DNA of 13,216 nucleotides, taken from Cyanobacteriota bacterium. Lineage in GTDB: Bacteria > Cyanobacteriota > Cyanobacteriia > Phormidesmidales > Phormidesmidaceae. The stretch is taken from NCBI GenBank assembly GCA_027483425.1, contig JAIXUR010000079.1, forward strand, positions 1 through 13,216, given 5' to 3'. This document shows positions 6,301 through 13,216 of the stretch, piece by piece. The notes beneath the pieces were generated by a model, which saw nothing but the letters and a program-made list of their open reading frames with translations, did not search any database and had not been told where the DNA came from. Made by a program: the position numbers and the translations under genes. Numbering within the stretch: the stretch's first letter is position 1; every line of letters starts with the position of its first letter.

Positions 6301-7113
6301 CTAGCTACTCCAAAACTGGCGAAAATCTTCGTCGTGCTGGCTGAGCTGCGCCCAGGGGGCACCCCACTGCTGCACAATCTCCACCAGTCTGGCGCAGGCG
6401 GGGCGCTCAGTGGCGTAGTGGCCCGCATCGATCAGTACCAGGTTGCGATCGCGCCCTTCCTGAAACTGATGAAATTTGCAGTCTGAGGTCAGGTAGGCCT
6501 GGGCCCCCGTTTTAGCCACCGCCCCCAAAAAACTGGCCCCCGAGCCCCCCAGCACAGCGACTCGGTCGATGGTCTGCGCTAGATCAGCGGCGGGGGAATA
6601 GATCAATCGCGGCGGCGAGAGCTGAGCCTGAATTAGATCCAGCAGGGCTTGCAGCGTCAGGGGCGAGTCGAGGTCGCCCACCCGTCCATAGCCAATGCCC
6701 GGTTGGGTGGGCACCACGGGGGTTGACTGTTGGAGGTGCAGCACCTGGGCCAGCAAGTCGGCGGTGCCGTCTTGCACCTGGTCAAGGTTGGTGTGGGCCG
6801 TGTAAATGCCAATACCGTGGGTAACCGCTAGGCGCACCATATCCCCCACCGGGTCGCCCTGGATCACCGATTTAAGCGGGCTAAAGATCAGGGGATGGTG
6901 GGCCAAGATGAGGTTGACGCCAATCCCCTGATTGCGCAGGGCCAGGGCCTCGGCCATGACCGCTAGGGTGGGGGTGAGGCACACCAGGGCGTAGGCCGGT
7001 TCGTCTAGAAGCCCCGGTTGCACCTGCCAACCGCAGTTATCCCAGCTTTCTTGCCAGGCGGGGTTAGCCCAAGCTTCGAGTTTGGCAATCAGATCGGCGA
7101 TCGCAAGGGCCAT
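6301..7113 (-). CDS. NIF3/YbgI family dinuclear metal-centre protein
   Basis: This protein has 270 residues, the usual length of the short NIF3 form. It carries the family's metal-binding motifs: LAHHPLIF (H72, H73), AHTNLD (H107, D111) and DAGHYATE (H232, E236). The N-terminal ESWDNCGWQV also matches family members. NIF3 proteins form a toroidal hexamer with a two-metal site. They have been linked to GTP cyclohydrolase I type 2-like annotation and to DNA-damage or metal roles, but the reaction is not settled. The gene lies 44 bp downstream of ftsH on the same strand and is probably co-transcribed with it. The start was chosen as the first ATG, and no strong Shine-Dalgarno is seen. Confidence 0.9.
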   Translation of the reverse strand: MALAIADLIAKLEAWANPAWQESWDNCGWQVQPGLLDEPAYALVCLTPTLAVMAEALALRNQGIGVNLILAHHPLIFSPLKSVIQGDPVGDMVRLAVTHGIGIYTAHTNLDQVQDGTADLLAQVLHLQQSTPVVPTQPGIGYGRVGDLDSPLTLQALLDLIQAQLSPPRLIYSPAADLAQTIDRVAVLGGSGASFLGAVAKTGAQAYLTSDCKFHQFQEGRDRNLVLIDAGHYATERPACARLVEIVQQWGAPWAQLSQHDEDFRQFWSS

Positions 7114-7157
7114 AGAAAATACCGCTGCCGAGGATAGGAGGAAGCCACCAGTGCATC

Positions 7158-9062
7158 CTACCCCGCCTTAACGAGGAACTTTTCGGGAATCTGGGTGTAC
7201 TGGCTAACAATCTGGCGAAACTCTTCGCCGTCAACGGTTTCACGCTCTAGCAGCACATCCACCAGGTAATCCATTAGGGTGCGGTGTTCGCGCAACAGGG
7301 TGCGGGCTCGCTCCAGGCAAGACAGGGCAATGCCGCGCACCTGGGCATCAATTTTGCCCGCCATCTCTTCGGAGACTTCGCTGCGGGGCATCAGGTTGCG
7401 GCCCAAAAACACCTGATTATCCATGCTTTCTAAGGCGACGGGGCCCAGCTCAGACATGCCGTAGAGGGTCACCATCTGGCGAGCCAGGTTGCTCACCTGC
7501 TGAATGTCGCCGCTGGCCCCGGTGGAGGTTTCGCCGTCGCCAAACACTTCGGCTTCGGCGGCAAAACCGCCGAGGGCGACGGTAATGCGATCGACTAGCC
7601 AGTTGCGGGTGTAGAGACCACTATCGATGATGTCTTCGTTGGGCAAGGACTGGGTAAACCCCTCGACCCCCCCCGAGCGGGGAATGATCGTGACTTTATT
7701 TAACTCGTCGGAGTGGGTGAGCAGGGTAGTCAGCAGGGCGTGGCCCACCTCGTGGTAGGCGGTCATGCGCTTGCGGCTGCTGTCGAGCAGGGGAGTCAGG
7801 CTGAGGCCAATGGTGATGCGATCGATGGCATCTTCGATCTCGGTCATGCCCATGGCCTCTTTGCGGCGACGGGCGGTAAGAATAGCCGCCTCGTTGAGCA
7901 GGTTAGCCAGCTCCGCCCCCGAAAACCCTGGGGTTCGGCGGGCCACCGCATCGAGGGAGACCTCGGGTTCAATTTTTTTGTTGCGGGCATGGACGTCTAA
8001 GATCGCCAGGCGGCCTTTGTAGGTGGGCAGGTCAACGACCACCTGACGGTCAAACCGCCCCGGACGCAGCAGGGCCAGATCGAGCACATCGACCCGGTTG
8101 GTGGCGGCGATGACAATCACGCCGCTGTTGCCCTCAAAGCCATCCATCTCGGTGAGCAGCTGATTGAGGGTTTGCTCACGCTCGTCGTTGCCGCCGCCAA
8201 TGCCCGCCCCTCGCTGACGGCCCACCGCATCAATTTCATCAATAAAGACAATGCAGGGGGCGCTTTCCTTGGCCTTGCGAAACAGGTCGCGCACTCGGGA
8301 AGCACCTACCCCCACAAACATTTCCACAAATTCGGAGCCCGAAATGCTGAAGAACGGCACTCCGGCTTCGCCTGCGATCGCCTTAGCCAGCAAGGTTTTA
8401 CCGGTACCGGGTTGACCAATCAGCAGCACGCCCTTGGGAATGCGCGCCCCAATGGCGGTGAATTTTTCGGGACTCTTGAGGAAGGTGACCACCTCTTGCA
8501 GTTCTTCTTTGGCTTCTTCAATGCCAGCCACATCGTCAAACACGACACCGGTTTTAGCCTCCATTTGAAAGCGAGCCTTCGATTTGCCAAAACTCATGGC
8601 ATTGCCCGCCCCGGACGCCGACCGCCGCAGCAGGAGCAGGAGCCCAAAGATCAAAATCAGCGCCAGTAGCGAATTAGTAGCCAGCCAGGCTAAGGCTCCA
8701 CTGCTGGAGGAGTCACGAATTTCCACATCCACGTCGTTGGCCCGCAGGCGACTGATCAGCTCCGCGTTGCTGTCTCCGGCAAACAGGGTCACTTCCTCGG
8801 GGGGTTGATCCTTAGCCGCCCCGTCTAGGGTGACGTAGGCAATGCCTCGAACATCGTCTAGGTCAACCTTTTCGACCTGGCCCGCGTAAAAAAAAAAAAA
8901 AAATTGGCCGTAGGTCAGCTCTTCGGGCTTGGTATCGGACAAGGCCGCGGACAACGGCATTAGGCTTTGCAGCAAAAACCAGCCCATCGTCATCAACCCT
9001 GTGGCGGTCACTCCAGCATGGGGACGCCGGGCCACTTGCTTACCAGGAAAACGCATCGACAT
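7158..9062 (-). CDS. ftsH: ATP-dependent zinc metalloprotease FtsH
   Basis: This 634-residue membrane-anchored AAA+ protease degrades damaged or unassembled membrane proteins; in cyanobacteria FtsH hexamers handle photosystem II repair and acclimation. Two membrane segments are visible (about 19-41 and 127-146), with a short lumen- or periplasm-facing part between them. Then come Walker A GQPGTGKT (216-223), Walker B IVFIDEID (271-278), the second region of homology with LLRPGRFD (332-338), and the protease motif HEVGH (437-441) in place of the usual HEAGH. D519 in TGASGDI is the likely third zinc ligand. Odd: residues 54-58 are five phenylalanines encoded by a run of sixteen T's, where relatives usually carry a mixed sequence. 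The paralogue type could not be assigned with confidence. The NIF3-type gene follows at 44 bp. Confidence 0.95.
   Translation of the reverse strand: MSMRFPGKQVARRPHAGVTATGLMTMGWFLLQSLMPLSAALSDTKPEELTYGQFFFFFYAGQVEKVDLDDVRGIAYVTLDGAAKDQPPEEVTLFAGDSNAELISRLRANDVDVEIRDSSSSGALAWLATNSLLALILIFGLLLLLRRSASGAGNAMSFGKSKARFQMEAKTGVVFDDVAGIEEAKEELQEVVTFLKSPEKFTAIGARIPKGVLLIGQPGTGKTLLAKAIAGEAGVPFFSISGSEFVEMFVGVGASRVRDLFRKAKESAPCIVFIDEIDAVGRQRGAGIGGGNDEREQTLNQLLTEMDGFEGNSGVIVIAATNRVDVLDLALLRPGRFDRQVVVDLPTYKGRLAILDVHARNKKIEPEVSLDAVARRTPGFSGAELANLLNEAAILTARRRKEAMGMTEIEDAIDRITIGLSLTPLLDSSRKRMTAYHEVGHALLTTLLTHSDELNKVTIIPRSGGVEGFTQSLPNEDIIDSGLYTRNWLVDRITVALGGFAAEAEVFGDGETSTGASGDIQQVSNLARQMVTLYGMSELGPVALESMDNQVFLGRNLMPRSEVSEEMAGKIDAQVRGIALSCLERARTLLREHRTLMDYLVDVLLERETVDGEEFRQIVSQYTQIPEKFLVKAG
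8888..8903 (-). repeat. Homopolymer tract T16 inside ftsH
   Basis: Sixteen consecutive A's on the plus strand (T's on the coding strand) encode five Phe codons plus the first base of Tyr59. By hand translation, loss or gain of one T leads within about ten codons to a stop (TAG or TGA). Tracts of this length are prone to replication and transcription slippage. The tract lies in the segment between the two membrane helices of FtsH. Confidence 0.9.
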
Positions 9063-9165
9063 ACAGGATTTAACTCAGCGAGATGTTATCCAAGGCCAGT
9101 ATCCCCAGATACCGGATGGGTTTTAACTAGTCTAACTCCCTCGCCCTGAAATGACCGCCCAGTCT

Positions 9166-9207
9166 AAAAAGCTTTGCGGTGTGTATATGACATCCACACC
9201 GCAGGGC
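9166..9207 (-). terminator. Rho-independent terminator after tRNA-Asp
   Basis: TGCGGTGTG (9175-9183) and CACACCGCA (9195-9203) form a perfect 9-bp stem with an 11-nt loop. A further GC/GC pair (9171-9172 with 9206-9207) lies beyond a 2-by-2 mismatch. On the minus strand the stem is followed by AAGC and then TTTTT (9170-9166). This suits termination of the tRNA-Asp transcript before the ftsH promoter region. Confidence 0.6.
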
Positions 9208-9276
9208 GAACGTCGTCCAGACGAGGTTCGTTTCCATAGCTTCAACTACCGACGGCAGCCGAGGCTTTAATTAGAA

Positions 9277-9350
9277 CGGGCCTGACGAGATTCGAACTCG
9301 CAACTTCCGCCGTGACAGGGCGGTGCTCTAACCAGTTGAACTACAGGCCC
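9277..9350 (-). tRNA. trnD: tRNA-Asp (anticodon GTC)
   Basis: A 74-nt cloverleaf is read on the minus strand. The acceptor stem is GGGCCTG/CAGGCCC with discriminator G. The D arm contains AGTTCAACTGGTTAGAGC, the anticodon stem is CCGCC/GGCGG around loop CTGTCAC with anticodon GTC (9314-9316), and the T arm is GCGAG-TTCGAAT-CTCGT. The 3' CCA is not encoded, as is usual in cyanobacteria, and there is no intron. Confidence 0.97.
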
Positions 9351-9368
9351 ATGAATTAGGCAATCTCT

Positions 9369-9397
9369 ATTCTGTGGCTTGGGGATACTTTTGTCAA
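9369..9397 (-). promoter_or_regulatory. Promoter of tRNA-Asp
   Basis: On the minus strand a perfect TTGACA (-35, 9392-9397) is followed after 17 bp by CAGAAT (-10, 9369-9374; four of six consensus bases). The start would be near 9362, leaving a 12-nt leader before the tRNA. The position and the exact -35 box make it convincing despite the weaker -10 box. Confidence 0.6.
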
Positions 9398-9510
9398 ACA
9401 TTTTTTGAAAATTTCTGGGCAAACACAGACTTAATCCACCAGACGGTGCGAGCACTGGGCGGCAGGAACGATCGTTATCTCATCCGACTGATCCGTAATT
9501 TCCCCTTCGG

Positions 9511-9640
9511 GAGGTGTTTGAAACGTCAGAGAGAACCGGCCTCGATCCTGGAAAAGCCGGTCAAGGGGGGGCATGTCGCAGGATATTTGCAGTCGCCCTA
9601 GGGCTAGTAGGATCAGGGTATGCCCGTTTCAAACATCCTC
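9511..9640 (+). promoter_or_regulatory. Structured leader RNA candidate upstream of the alpha-dioxygenase gene
   Basis: GAGG-TGTTTGAAACG (9511-9525) pairs with CGTTTCAAACA-T-CCTC (9625-9640) as a 15-bp stem with one bulged base. Nested inside are a 6-bp arm ACCGGC/GCCGGT (9535-9540 with 9556-9561), a GGGCAT/ATGCCC pair (9569-9574 with 9620-9625, which competes for base 9625 with the outer stem), and the palindrome GCCCTAGGGC (9595-9604). GATCCT in the loop of the first arm (9544-9549) can pair with AGGATC (9609-9614), a possible pseudoknot. The element ends 28 nt before the ATG of the downstream gene. It matches no riboswitch I know. It could instead be a small mobile palindromic element, but no target duplication was seen. 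Confidence 0.45.
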
Positions 9641-9668
9641 TGAGGTTCATTTTCTAGGAGCTGACAGC

Positions 9669-11429
9669 ATGTTTAATCGTCCGTGGCACCAATTACCGAT
9701 TCCGCTAGCGTTACTCAAATTAGTTAAGTTTCGCCATGAACTGCGCCAGCATAACCTCCACGACACGTCCCAGCTTCCCCATCGAGACGCCTTACCTCAG
9801 CCAACACCGGAGCCTGACGGACGACATTTAACCGCCCGCACCGCCGATGGCAGCTTCAATGACCTCAAACACCCTGAAATGGGGATGGCGGGCACACGGT
9901 TTGGTCGCAATGTACCGTTACAAGATGCCAAGGAAGATAAGCACAAGATTCATCAGCCCAGCGCTCGCCGGGTCAGCCAAGCTTTGCTGACCCGGCACGA
10001 ATTTATTCCAGCCACGATCCTCAATCTCAATGCGGCCGCCTGGATTCAGTTTCAAACCCATGACTGGTTTTCCCACGGCAGTAACCAGCCCAATAACCAG
10101 CTAGAAGTGCCGGTAGAAGACAGCGATAGCTGGGCCCATGAACGCCCCATGGTGGTCGATAAAACCCTGGCGGATTCGACCCGCGCGGTTGATGATGGCC
10201 TACCGAAGACGTTTCTCAATACCGAAACCCACTGGTGGGATGCCTCCCAAATCTACGGCAGCAAGCAGGAGACCATCGATAAACTGCGTTCCCATCGGGA
10301 CGGCAAAATGCGCATTGAAGCGGATGGCTTTTTACCCCTAGATCCGGAGCTGGGCATTGACCTGGTGGCTTTTCCAGGCACCTGGTGGATTGGCATGAGC
10401 ATGCTGCACACGCTGTTTGTCCAGGAGCATAACAGCATCTGCGATCGCCTCAAGCAAGCCTATCCCGACTGGAGCGATACCCAGCTGTTTGACCATGCCC
10501 GCCTGATCAATGCGGCGCTGATTGCCAAAATCCACACCGTGGAATGGACCCCCGCCATTTTGCCGCACCCCGCGACCGATCTGGCGATGAACGCCAACTG
10601 GTGGGGGCTGTTGGGTCGCGACTTCAAGAAAGCCTTTGGTCGCCTGGGCGAAGGAGAATTGCTGAGCGGTATTGTCGGTTCGGCGACGGATCACCACAGC
10701 GCCCCCTACTACCTGACCGAAGAGTTTACCTCGGTCTATCGCATGCACCCCCTGGTGCCGGATGAATTCGAGTTTTATTCCCATGAGAACGGTGCCTTGC
10801 TGAGCAAACAGGACTTTATCTCCGGGTTTGATAAGAACACCCGCCCCCTGACGAAGGAGGTGGGCTTCGCGAACCTGTTCTATTCTTTTGGAATTGCCCA
10901 CCCCGGAGCCGTGACCTTGCACAACTATCCCCACTTCCTGCGGCAGTTGGTCAAACCCAACGGTGAGGTCTTTGACCTGGCGGCTGTCGATATTCTGCGC
11001 GATCGCGAACGGGGTGTCCCCCGCTACAACCGTTTCCGAGAGCTGATTGGTCGGGGGCGAGTGAACTCCTTTGAGGAGATCACCAGCAATCCCCAGTGGG
11101 TCAAAGAGTTGAAGGAGGTCTACGACAATGACGTCAACCAGGTTGACCTGATGATTGGTCTCTTTGCCGAAGATTTGCCCCAGGGTTTCGGCTTTAGCGA
11201 CACGGCCTTTCGGGTGTTTATTCTGATGGCGTCGCGGCGGTTAAAGAGCGATCGCTTCTTTACCAAAGACTACCGGGCCGAGATCTACACCCAGCTAGGA
11301 CTCGATTGGATTGAAAACAACTCCATGGTTTCCGTGCTCAAGCGCCATTACCCCGGCCTCACCCCCGCCCTGCGGAACATGAGCAACGCCTTCAAGCCCT
11401 GGCAGCGGGTCGGGCCCCAACGCCCTTAG
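9669..11429 (+). CDS. Haem-dependent fatty acid alpha-dioxygenase (peroxidase superfamily)
   Basis: This 586-residue protein of the animal haem peroxidase superfamily is closest in pattern to plant alpha-dioxygenases (PIOX). These insert O2 at C2 of fatty acids to give 2-hydroperoxides that decay to aldehydes one carbon shorter. Motifs include QTHDWFSH with distal His131, ETHWWDASQIYGS (186-198), HTLFVQEHNSICDRL (247-261), AKIHTVEW (286-293) and LTEEFTSVYRMHPL. That last motif supplies Tyr357, expected to form the catalytic radical, and His360, the proximal haem ligand. DILRDRERGVPRYNRFR (441-457) is a further family block. The start at 9669 has TAGGAG at 8-nt spacing; the frame is open to 9573, but that would read through the structured leader. 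No signal peptide is seen. It could be a related fatty acid oxygenase. Confidence 0.88.
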   Translation: MFNRPWHQLPIPLALLKLVKFRHELRQHNLHDTSQLPHRDALPQPTPEPDGRHLTARTADGSFNDLKHPEMGMAGTRFGRNVPLQDAKEDKHKIHQPSARRVSQALLTRHEFIPATILNLNAAAWIQFQTHDWFSHGSNQPNNQLEVPVEDSDSWAHERPMVVDKTLADSTRAVDDGLPKTFLNTETHWWDASQIYGSKQETIDKLRSHRDGKMRIEADGFLPLDPELGIDLVAFPGTWWIGMSMLHTLFVQEHNSICDRLKQAYPDWSDTQLFDHARLINAALIAKIHTVEWTPAILPHPATDLAMNANWWGLLGRDFKKAFGRLGEGELLSGIVGSATDHHSAPYYLTEEFTSVYRMHPLVPDEFEFYSHENGALLSKQDFISGFDKNTRPLTKEVGFANLFYSFGIAHPGAVTLHNYPHFLRQLVKPNGEVFDLAAVDILRDRERGVPRYNRFRELIGRGRVNSFEEITSNPQWVKELKEVYDNDVNQVDLMIGLFAEDLPQGFGFSDTAFRVFILMASRRLKSDRFFTKDYRAEIYTQLGLDWIENNSMVSVLKRHYPGLTPALRNMSNAFKPWQRVGPQRP

Positions 11430-11438
11430 CCGGCCCGA
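11410..11438. terminator. Hairpin at the junction of two convergent genes
   Basis: TCGGGCC (11410-11416) pairs with GGCCCGA (11432-11438) across a 15-nt loop. The hairpin overlaps the stop codon of the alpha-dioxygenase gene and reaches to two bases before the end of the minus-strand gene. It may stop transcription from either side, but no T tract is present. Confidence 0.35.
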
Positions 11439-11439
11439 G

Positions 11440-11727
11440 CTATTCCAAAAACTGAAGCACCGTCACCCTGGGGGTGGGCAGGTGATCGTAGCGGCTGGCG
11501 GTGGCTTCGATCTGGCGGAGCTGCCCCAGGGCCAGGCTACAGGGCATGCCGTATTTAGCCTGGACGCGATCGCTAGCGATGGTCAGGGCTGTGCGCGATC
11601 GCGCCACAAAGTCAGCCAAGGGGTAATCGGTAGCCGGTGCAAAATAATCTTTCACCACCAGAGAGGGGGAGTAGCAGGTGTCCTGGTTACCATCGGGCCA
11701 TTGAATTTGGAAGCGGATTTCGGGCAT
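11440..11727 (-). CDS. MSMEG_0570 family nitrogen starvation response protein
   Basis: This 95-residue protein carries the features I recall for the MSMEG_0570 family (TIGR04042): an N-terminal MPEIRFQIQWPDG, CYSPSLVVKDYF (18-29), YPLADFVARSRTALTIASDRVQAKYG (35-60, an aliphatic helix) and RQIEATA. In mycobacteria and cyanobacteria the family is usually encoded in the Nit1C cluster with a nitrilase, a radical SAM protein, an acetyltransferase and a flavoprotein. None of those partners is in this window, unless they lie beyond the edge. Its biochemical role is unknown. It is small, soluble and lacks a signal peptide. No Shine-Dalgarno is obvious. It ends 10 bp from the convergent alpha-dioxygenase gene. 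Confidence 0.85.
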   Translation of the reverse strand: MPEIRFQIQWPDGNQDTCYSPSLVVKDYFAPATDYPLADFVARSRTALTIASDRVQAKYGMPCSLALGQLRQIEATASRYDHLPTPRVTVLQFLE

Positions 11728-11784
11728 GGGGAGGGTGGATGAGTGGGTGAGGGGTTGGGAATTTTGAATTTTGGATTCACGCAG

Positions 11785-11806
11785 GGGCAGACCTATGTGT
11801 CTGCCC
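11785..11806. repeat. Interspersed palindromic repeat (GGGCAGAC/GTCTGCCC)
   Basis: GGGCAGAC (11785-11792) and GTCTGCCC (11799-11806) form an 8-bp stem with a 6-nt loop in the 107-bp gap between two minus-strand genes. Just before it lies an A/T-rich doublet, AATTTTGAATTTTGG. Both features are typical of the short dispersed palindromes in filamentous cyanobacterial genomes. It resembles the palindrome at 2681-2699 in form but not in sequence. Confidence 0.5.
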
Positions 11807-11834
11807 TGGGTTGGAAATGTCTATCCCATTTGAA

Positions 11835-13216
11835 TTATGGTCTTTTCCAGTCGGCGATGTTCCAGGTGCTGAGATCCCAAGGGGTGAGGTTGATGCCGGT
11901 GAGGCGGTTGCTGACGCCGGATACGTCGGCGCGGTGCACGACGGGAAACACGGCGGCTTCGTTGATCAGCAAATCATTCATTTGAATAAACAGTTCCTGG
12001 CGGGCGGCGGGGTCTAGCTCTGCGGCCGCCTGCTGCCAAAGGGCATCGTAGTCGGGGTTGCAGTAGCGGGCGTAGTTGCCCTTCGACCAGTTGTTGGCTT
12101 TTTGGGCAATTTCATCGCAGGTATAGGTCTGCATGTAGGCCCCAGGGTCGGGGTTGGTGTTGCCGGTGGCAAACATTTGCAGGTCCGCCGAGAAGCGATC
12201 GAGGGTGTCGCGGCTGGCCGGGTCACCAGAAAAGTACACGCTGGCGTCGATGCTCTTCAGCTCGACCCCGATGCCAATCTGCTCTAGGGATTGCTTGACA
12301 ATTTCCTGGGTTTTCTGCCGCACCGGGTTCACCGAGGTCTGGAAGACGACTTCCATTTCTTGGCCGCCTTTGTCGCGGGTGCCGTTGCCGTTGCTGTCGA
12401 CCCAGCCGGCCTCGTCAAGCAGGGCGGCGGCGGCCTCTAGGTCATAGTCGTAGCGGGTGTTGTCGGAGGCGAAGGGTCCTGGGGCCACCAAAAAGTTAGT
12501 CGTCGGCTGCCCCGTGGGCCCGTAGAGCTGGGCGGCAATGGTATCGCGATCGATGGCCAAATTGATGGCCTGACGCACCTGGCGATCGCTAAAAAAGGGA
12601 TGGGGAAACTCGATGCTGGAGGTTTCCCCGTCGGCGGTGGCCTGGTTGGGATCGGTAAAGTTGACGATGATACGCTCAACCAGGGAGCCAAAGTTAGCGA
12701 CTACCTGGCCCTGTCCGGCGGCCCCAAGCTGCTTCAGAATGGCGGCCTCGACCTGGAGGTTGTTGGCGTAGTCCACATCGCCGGTTTGCAGCACCGCCCG
12801 CGCCGCCGACGTGGCATCCCCGCCGCCCTTCAGCTCCACCCGGCTAAAGGCGACCTGGTCGGCCTCGCGGTAGTGGGGGTTGGCCTCATAGACAATCACA
12901 TCGCCGGGGGTAAAGCTCACCACCCGGTAGGGGCCGGTGCCCACGGGCAGGGTGTTGCCGGGGGCCTCGCGCCCATTGGCACCGTTGTAGTCCTTAAAGA
13001 TGTGCTGGGGCAGCACCATGCCCTCAGTGCCGGTAAACACCAGGTACCAGGCCGGGTTCGGTTCCTTAAAATTGATCCGTACCGTGGTGTCGTCGAGGGC
13101 TTCGACGCTCTCCACCAGCTCGTAGGACCCTGCGTTGACGGTGGCCACTTCGGGGTTAACGATGAACTCGTAGGTAAAGGCCACGTCCGCTGCCGTGAAG
13201 GGGGTACCGTCCGACC
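11835..13216 (-). CDS. ABC transporter substrate-binding protein, family 5 (5' end outside window)
   Basis: The C-terminal 459 residues are present and the reading frame stays open to the window edge at 13216. The GTG at 13184 is an internal valine: directly before it the frame encodes SDGTPFTAAD, part of the W-S-D-G-x-P-F-T-A-x-D-V signature of SBP family 5 (DppA/OppA/NikA-type) proteins. Other family features are VRQAINLAIDRDTIA, LLDEAGWVDSNGNGTRDKGG and QEIVKQSLEQIGIGVELKSID. The protein should bind a peptide or similar solute outside the cytoplasmic membrane and deliver it to an ABC permease. The ligand cannot be told, and the N-terminal lipoprotein or signal peptide is not in view. The MSMEG_0570-type gene lies 107 bp downstream, separated by a palindrome. 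Confidence 0.93.
   Translation of the reverse strand, partial: SDGTPFTAADVAFTYEFIVNPEVATVNAGSYELVESVEALDDTTVRINFKEPNPAWYLVFTGTEGMVLPQHIFKDYNGANGREAPGNTLPVGTGPYRVVSFTPGDVIVYEANPHYREADQVAFSRVELKGGGDATSAARAVLQTGDVDYANNLQVEAAILKQLGAAGQGQVVANFGSLVERIIVNFTDPNQATADGETSSIEFPHPFFSDRQVRQAINLAIDRDTIAAQLYGPTGQPTTNFLVAPGPFASDNTRYDYDLEAAAALLDEAGWVDSNGNGTRDKGGQEMEVVFQTSVNPVRQKTQEIVKQSLEQIGIGVELKSIDASVYFSGDPASRDTLDRFSADLQMFATGNTNPDPGAYMQTYTCDEIAQKANNWSKGNYARYCNPDYDALWQQAAAELDPAARQELFIQMNDLLINEAAVFPVVHRADVSGVSNRLTGINLTPWDLSTWNIADWKRP

Noticed and set aside
8172..8669. 165-codon plus-strand frame opposite ftsH
   Set aside because: It is a shadow of the strongly conserved AAA+ coding sequence on the other strand, with no family features or start signals.
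9573..9668. Longer N-terminus for the alpha-dioxygenase starting at 9573
   Set aside because: The extra 32 residues are read through the nested inverted repeats and show no family resemblance, while ATG 9669 has TAGGAG at ideal spacing.
13182..13184. GTG as start of the substrate-binding protein
   Set aside because: The frame continues upstream to the window edge with the family signature SDGTPFTAAD, so the GTG codes for an internal valine.

Overview
The window looks like chromosomal DNA of a cyanobacterium. Four things point that way: roughly twenty copies of the octamer GCGATCGC (the cyanobacterial HIP1 site) spread through the coding regions, a Tab2/Atab2-family gene, a cyanobacterial-type rRNA leader boxA, and short intergenic palindromes of a kind common in filamentous cyanobacteria. 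The G+C-rich coding style resembles Leptolyngbya/Nodosilinea-type genomes, but that is an impression and no genus can be fixed from the sequence alone.

Left edge (1-980). The first 15 bases are the 5' end of a 16S rRNA gene read on the minus strand. They are preceded by a complete pre-16S leader of about 240 nt with a chain of hairpins and a boxA, and by a near-consensus promoter (TTGACA, 17 bp, TATATT). The rRNA operon therefore runs leftward out of the window. Divergent to it, after about 700 bp without a clear gene, is a TIR-domain protein fused through a twin-arginine-like hydrophobic segment to a formylglycine-generating-enzyme (FGE)-like domain (981-2630). Its upstream region holds a 14-bp stem-loop covering the ribosome binding site of a 16-codon ORF, and two copies of the palindrome GATAGCTATC, the second ending four bases before the start codon.

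Middle (2765-9062). On the minus strand lie methylthioadenosine phosphorylase (mtnP) and, just upstream of it, a Tab2-family RNA-binding protein. Divergent to these is a protein with three copies of a roughly 85-residue repeat followed by a zinc M15A peptidase domain, then a small unrecognised protein. Convergent with that is a minus-strand pair, a NIF3-family dinuclear-metal protein and, upstream of it, the membrane AAA+ metalloprotease FtsH. The ftsH coding strand contains a run of sixteen T residues that encodes five consecutive phenylalanines.

Right part (9063-13216). tRNA-Asp(GTC) is on the minus strand with its own promoter and a terminator that separates it from ftsH. Next, on the plus strand, comes a haem-dependent fatty acid alpha-dioxygenase (animal-peroxidase superfamily). 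Its untranslated leader contains a nested, pseudoknot-capable inverted-repeat structure of about 130 nt. Convergent to it are a small MSMEG_0570-family protein, usually found in the Nit1C nitrilase cluster, and a family 5 peptide-type ABC transporter substrate-binding protein that is cut by the window edge.

Most genes here are unlinked housekeeping or single accessory genes and do not form one pathway. The best candidates for undescribed biology are the structured leader of the alpha-dioxygenase, the TIR/FGE fusion with its unusual control region, and the T16 tract in ftsH.
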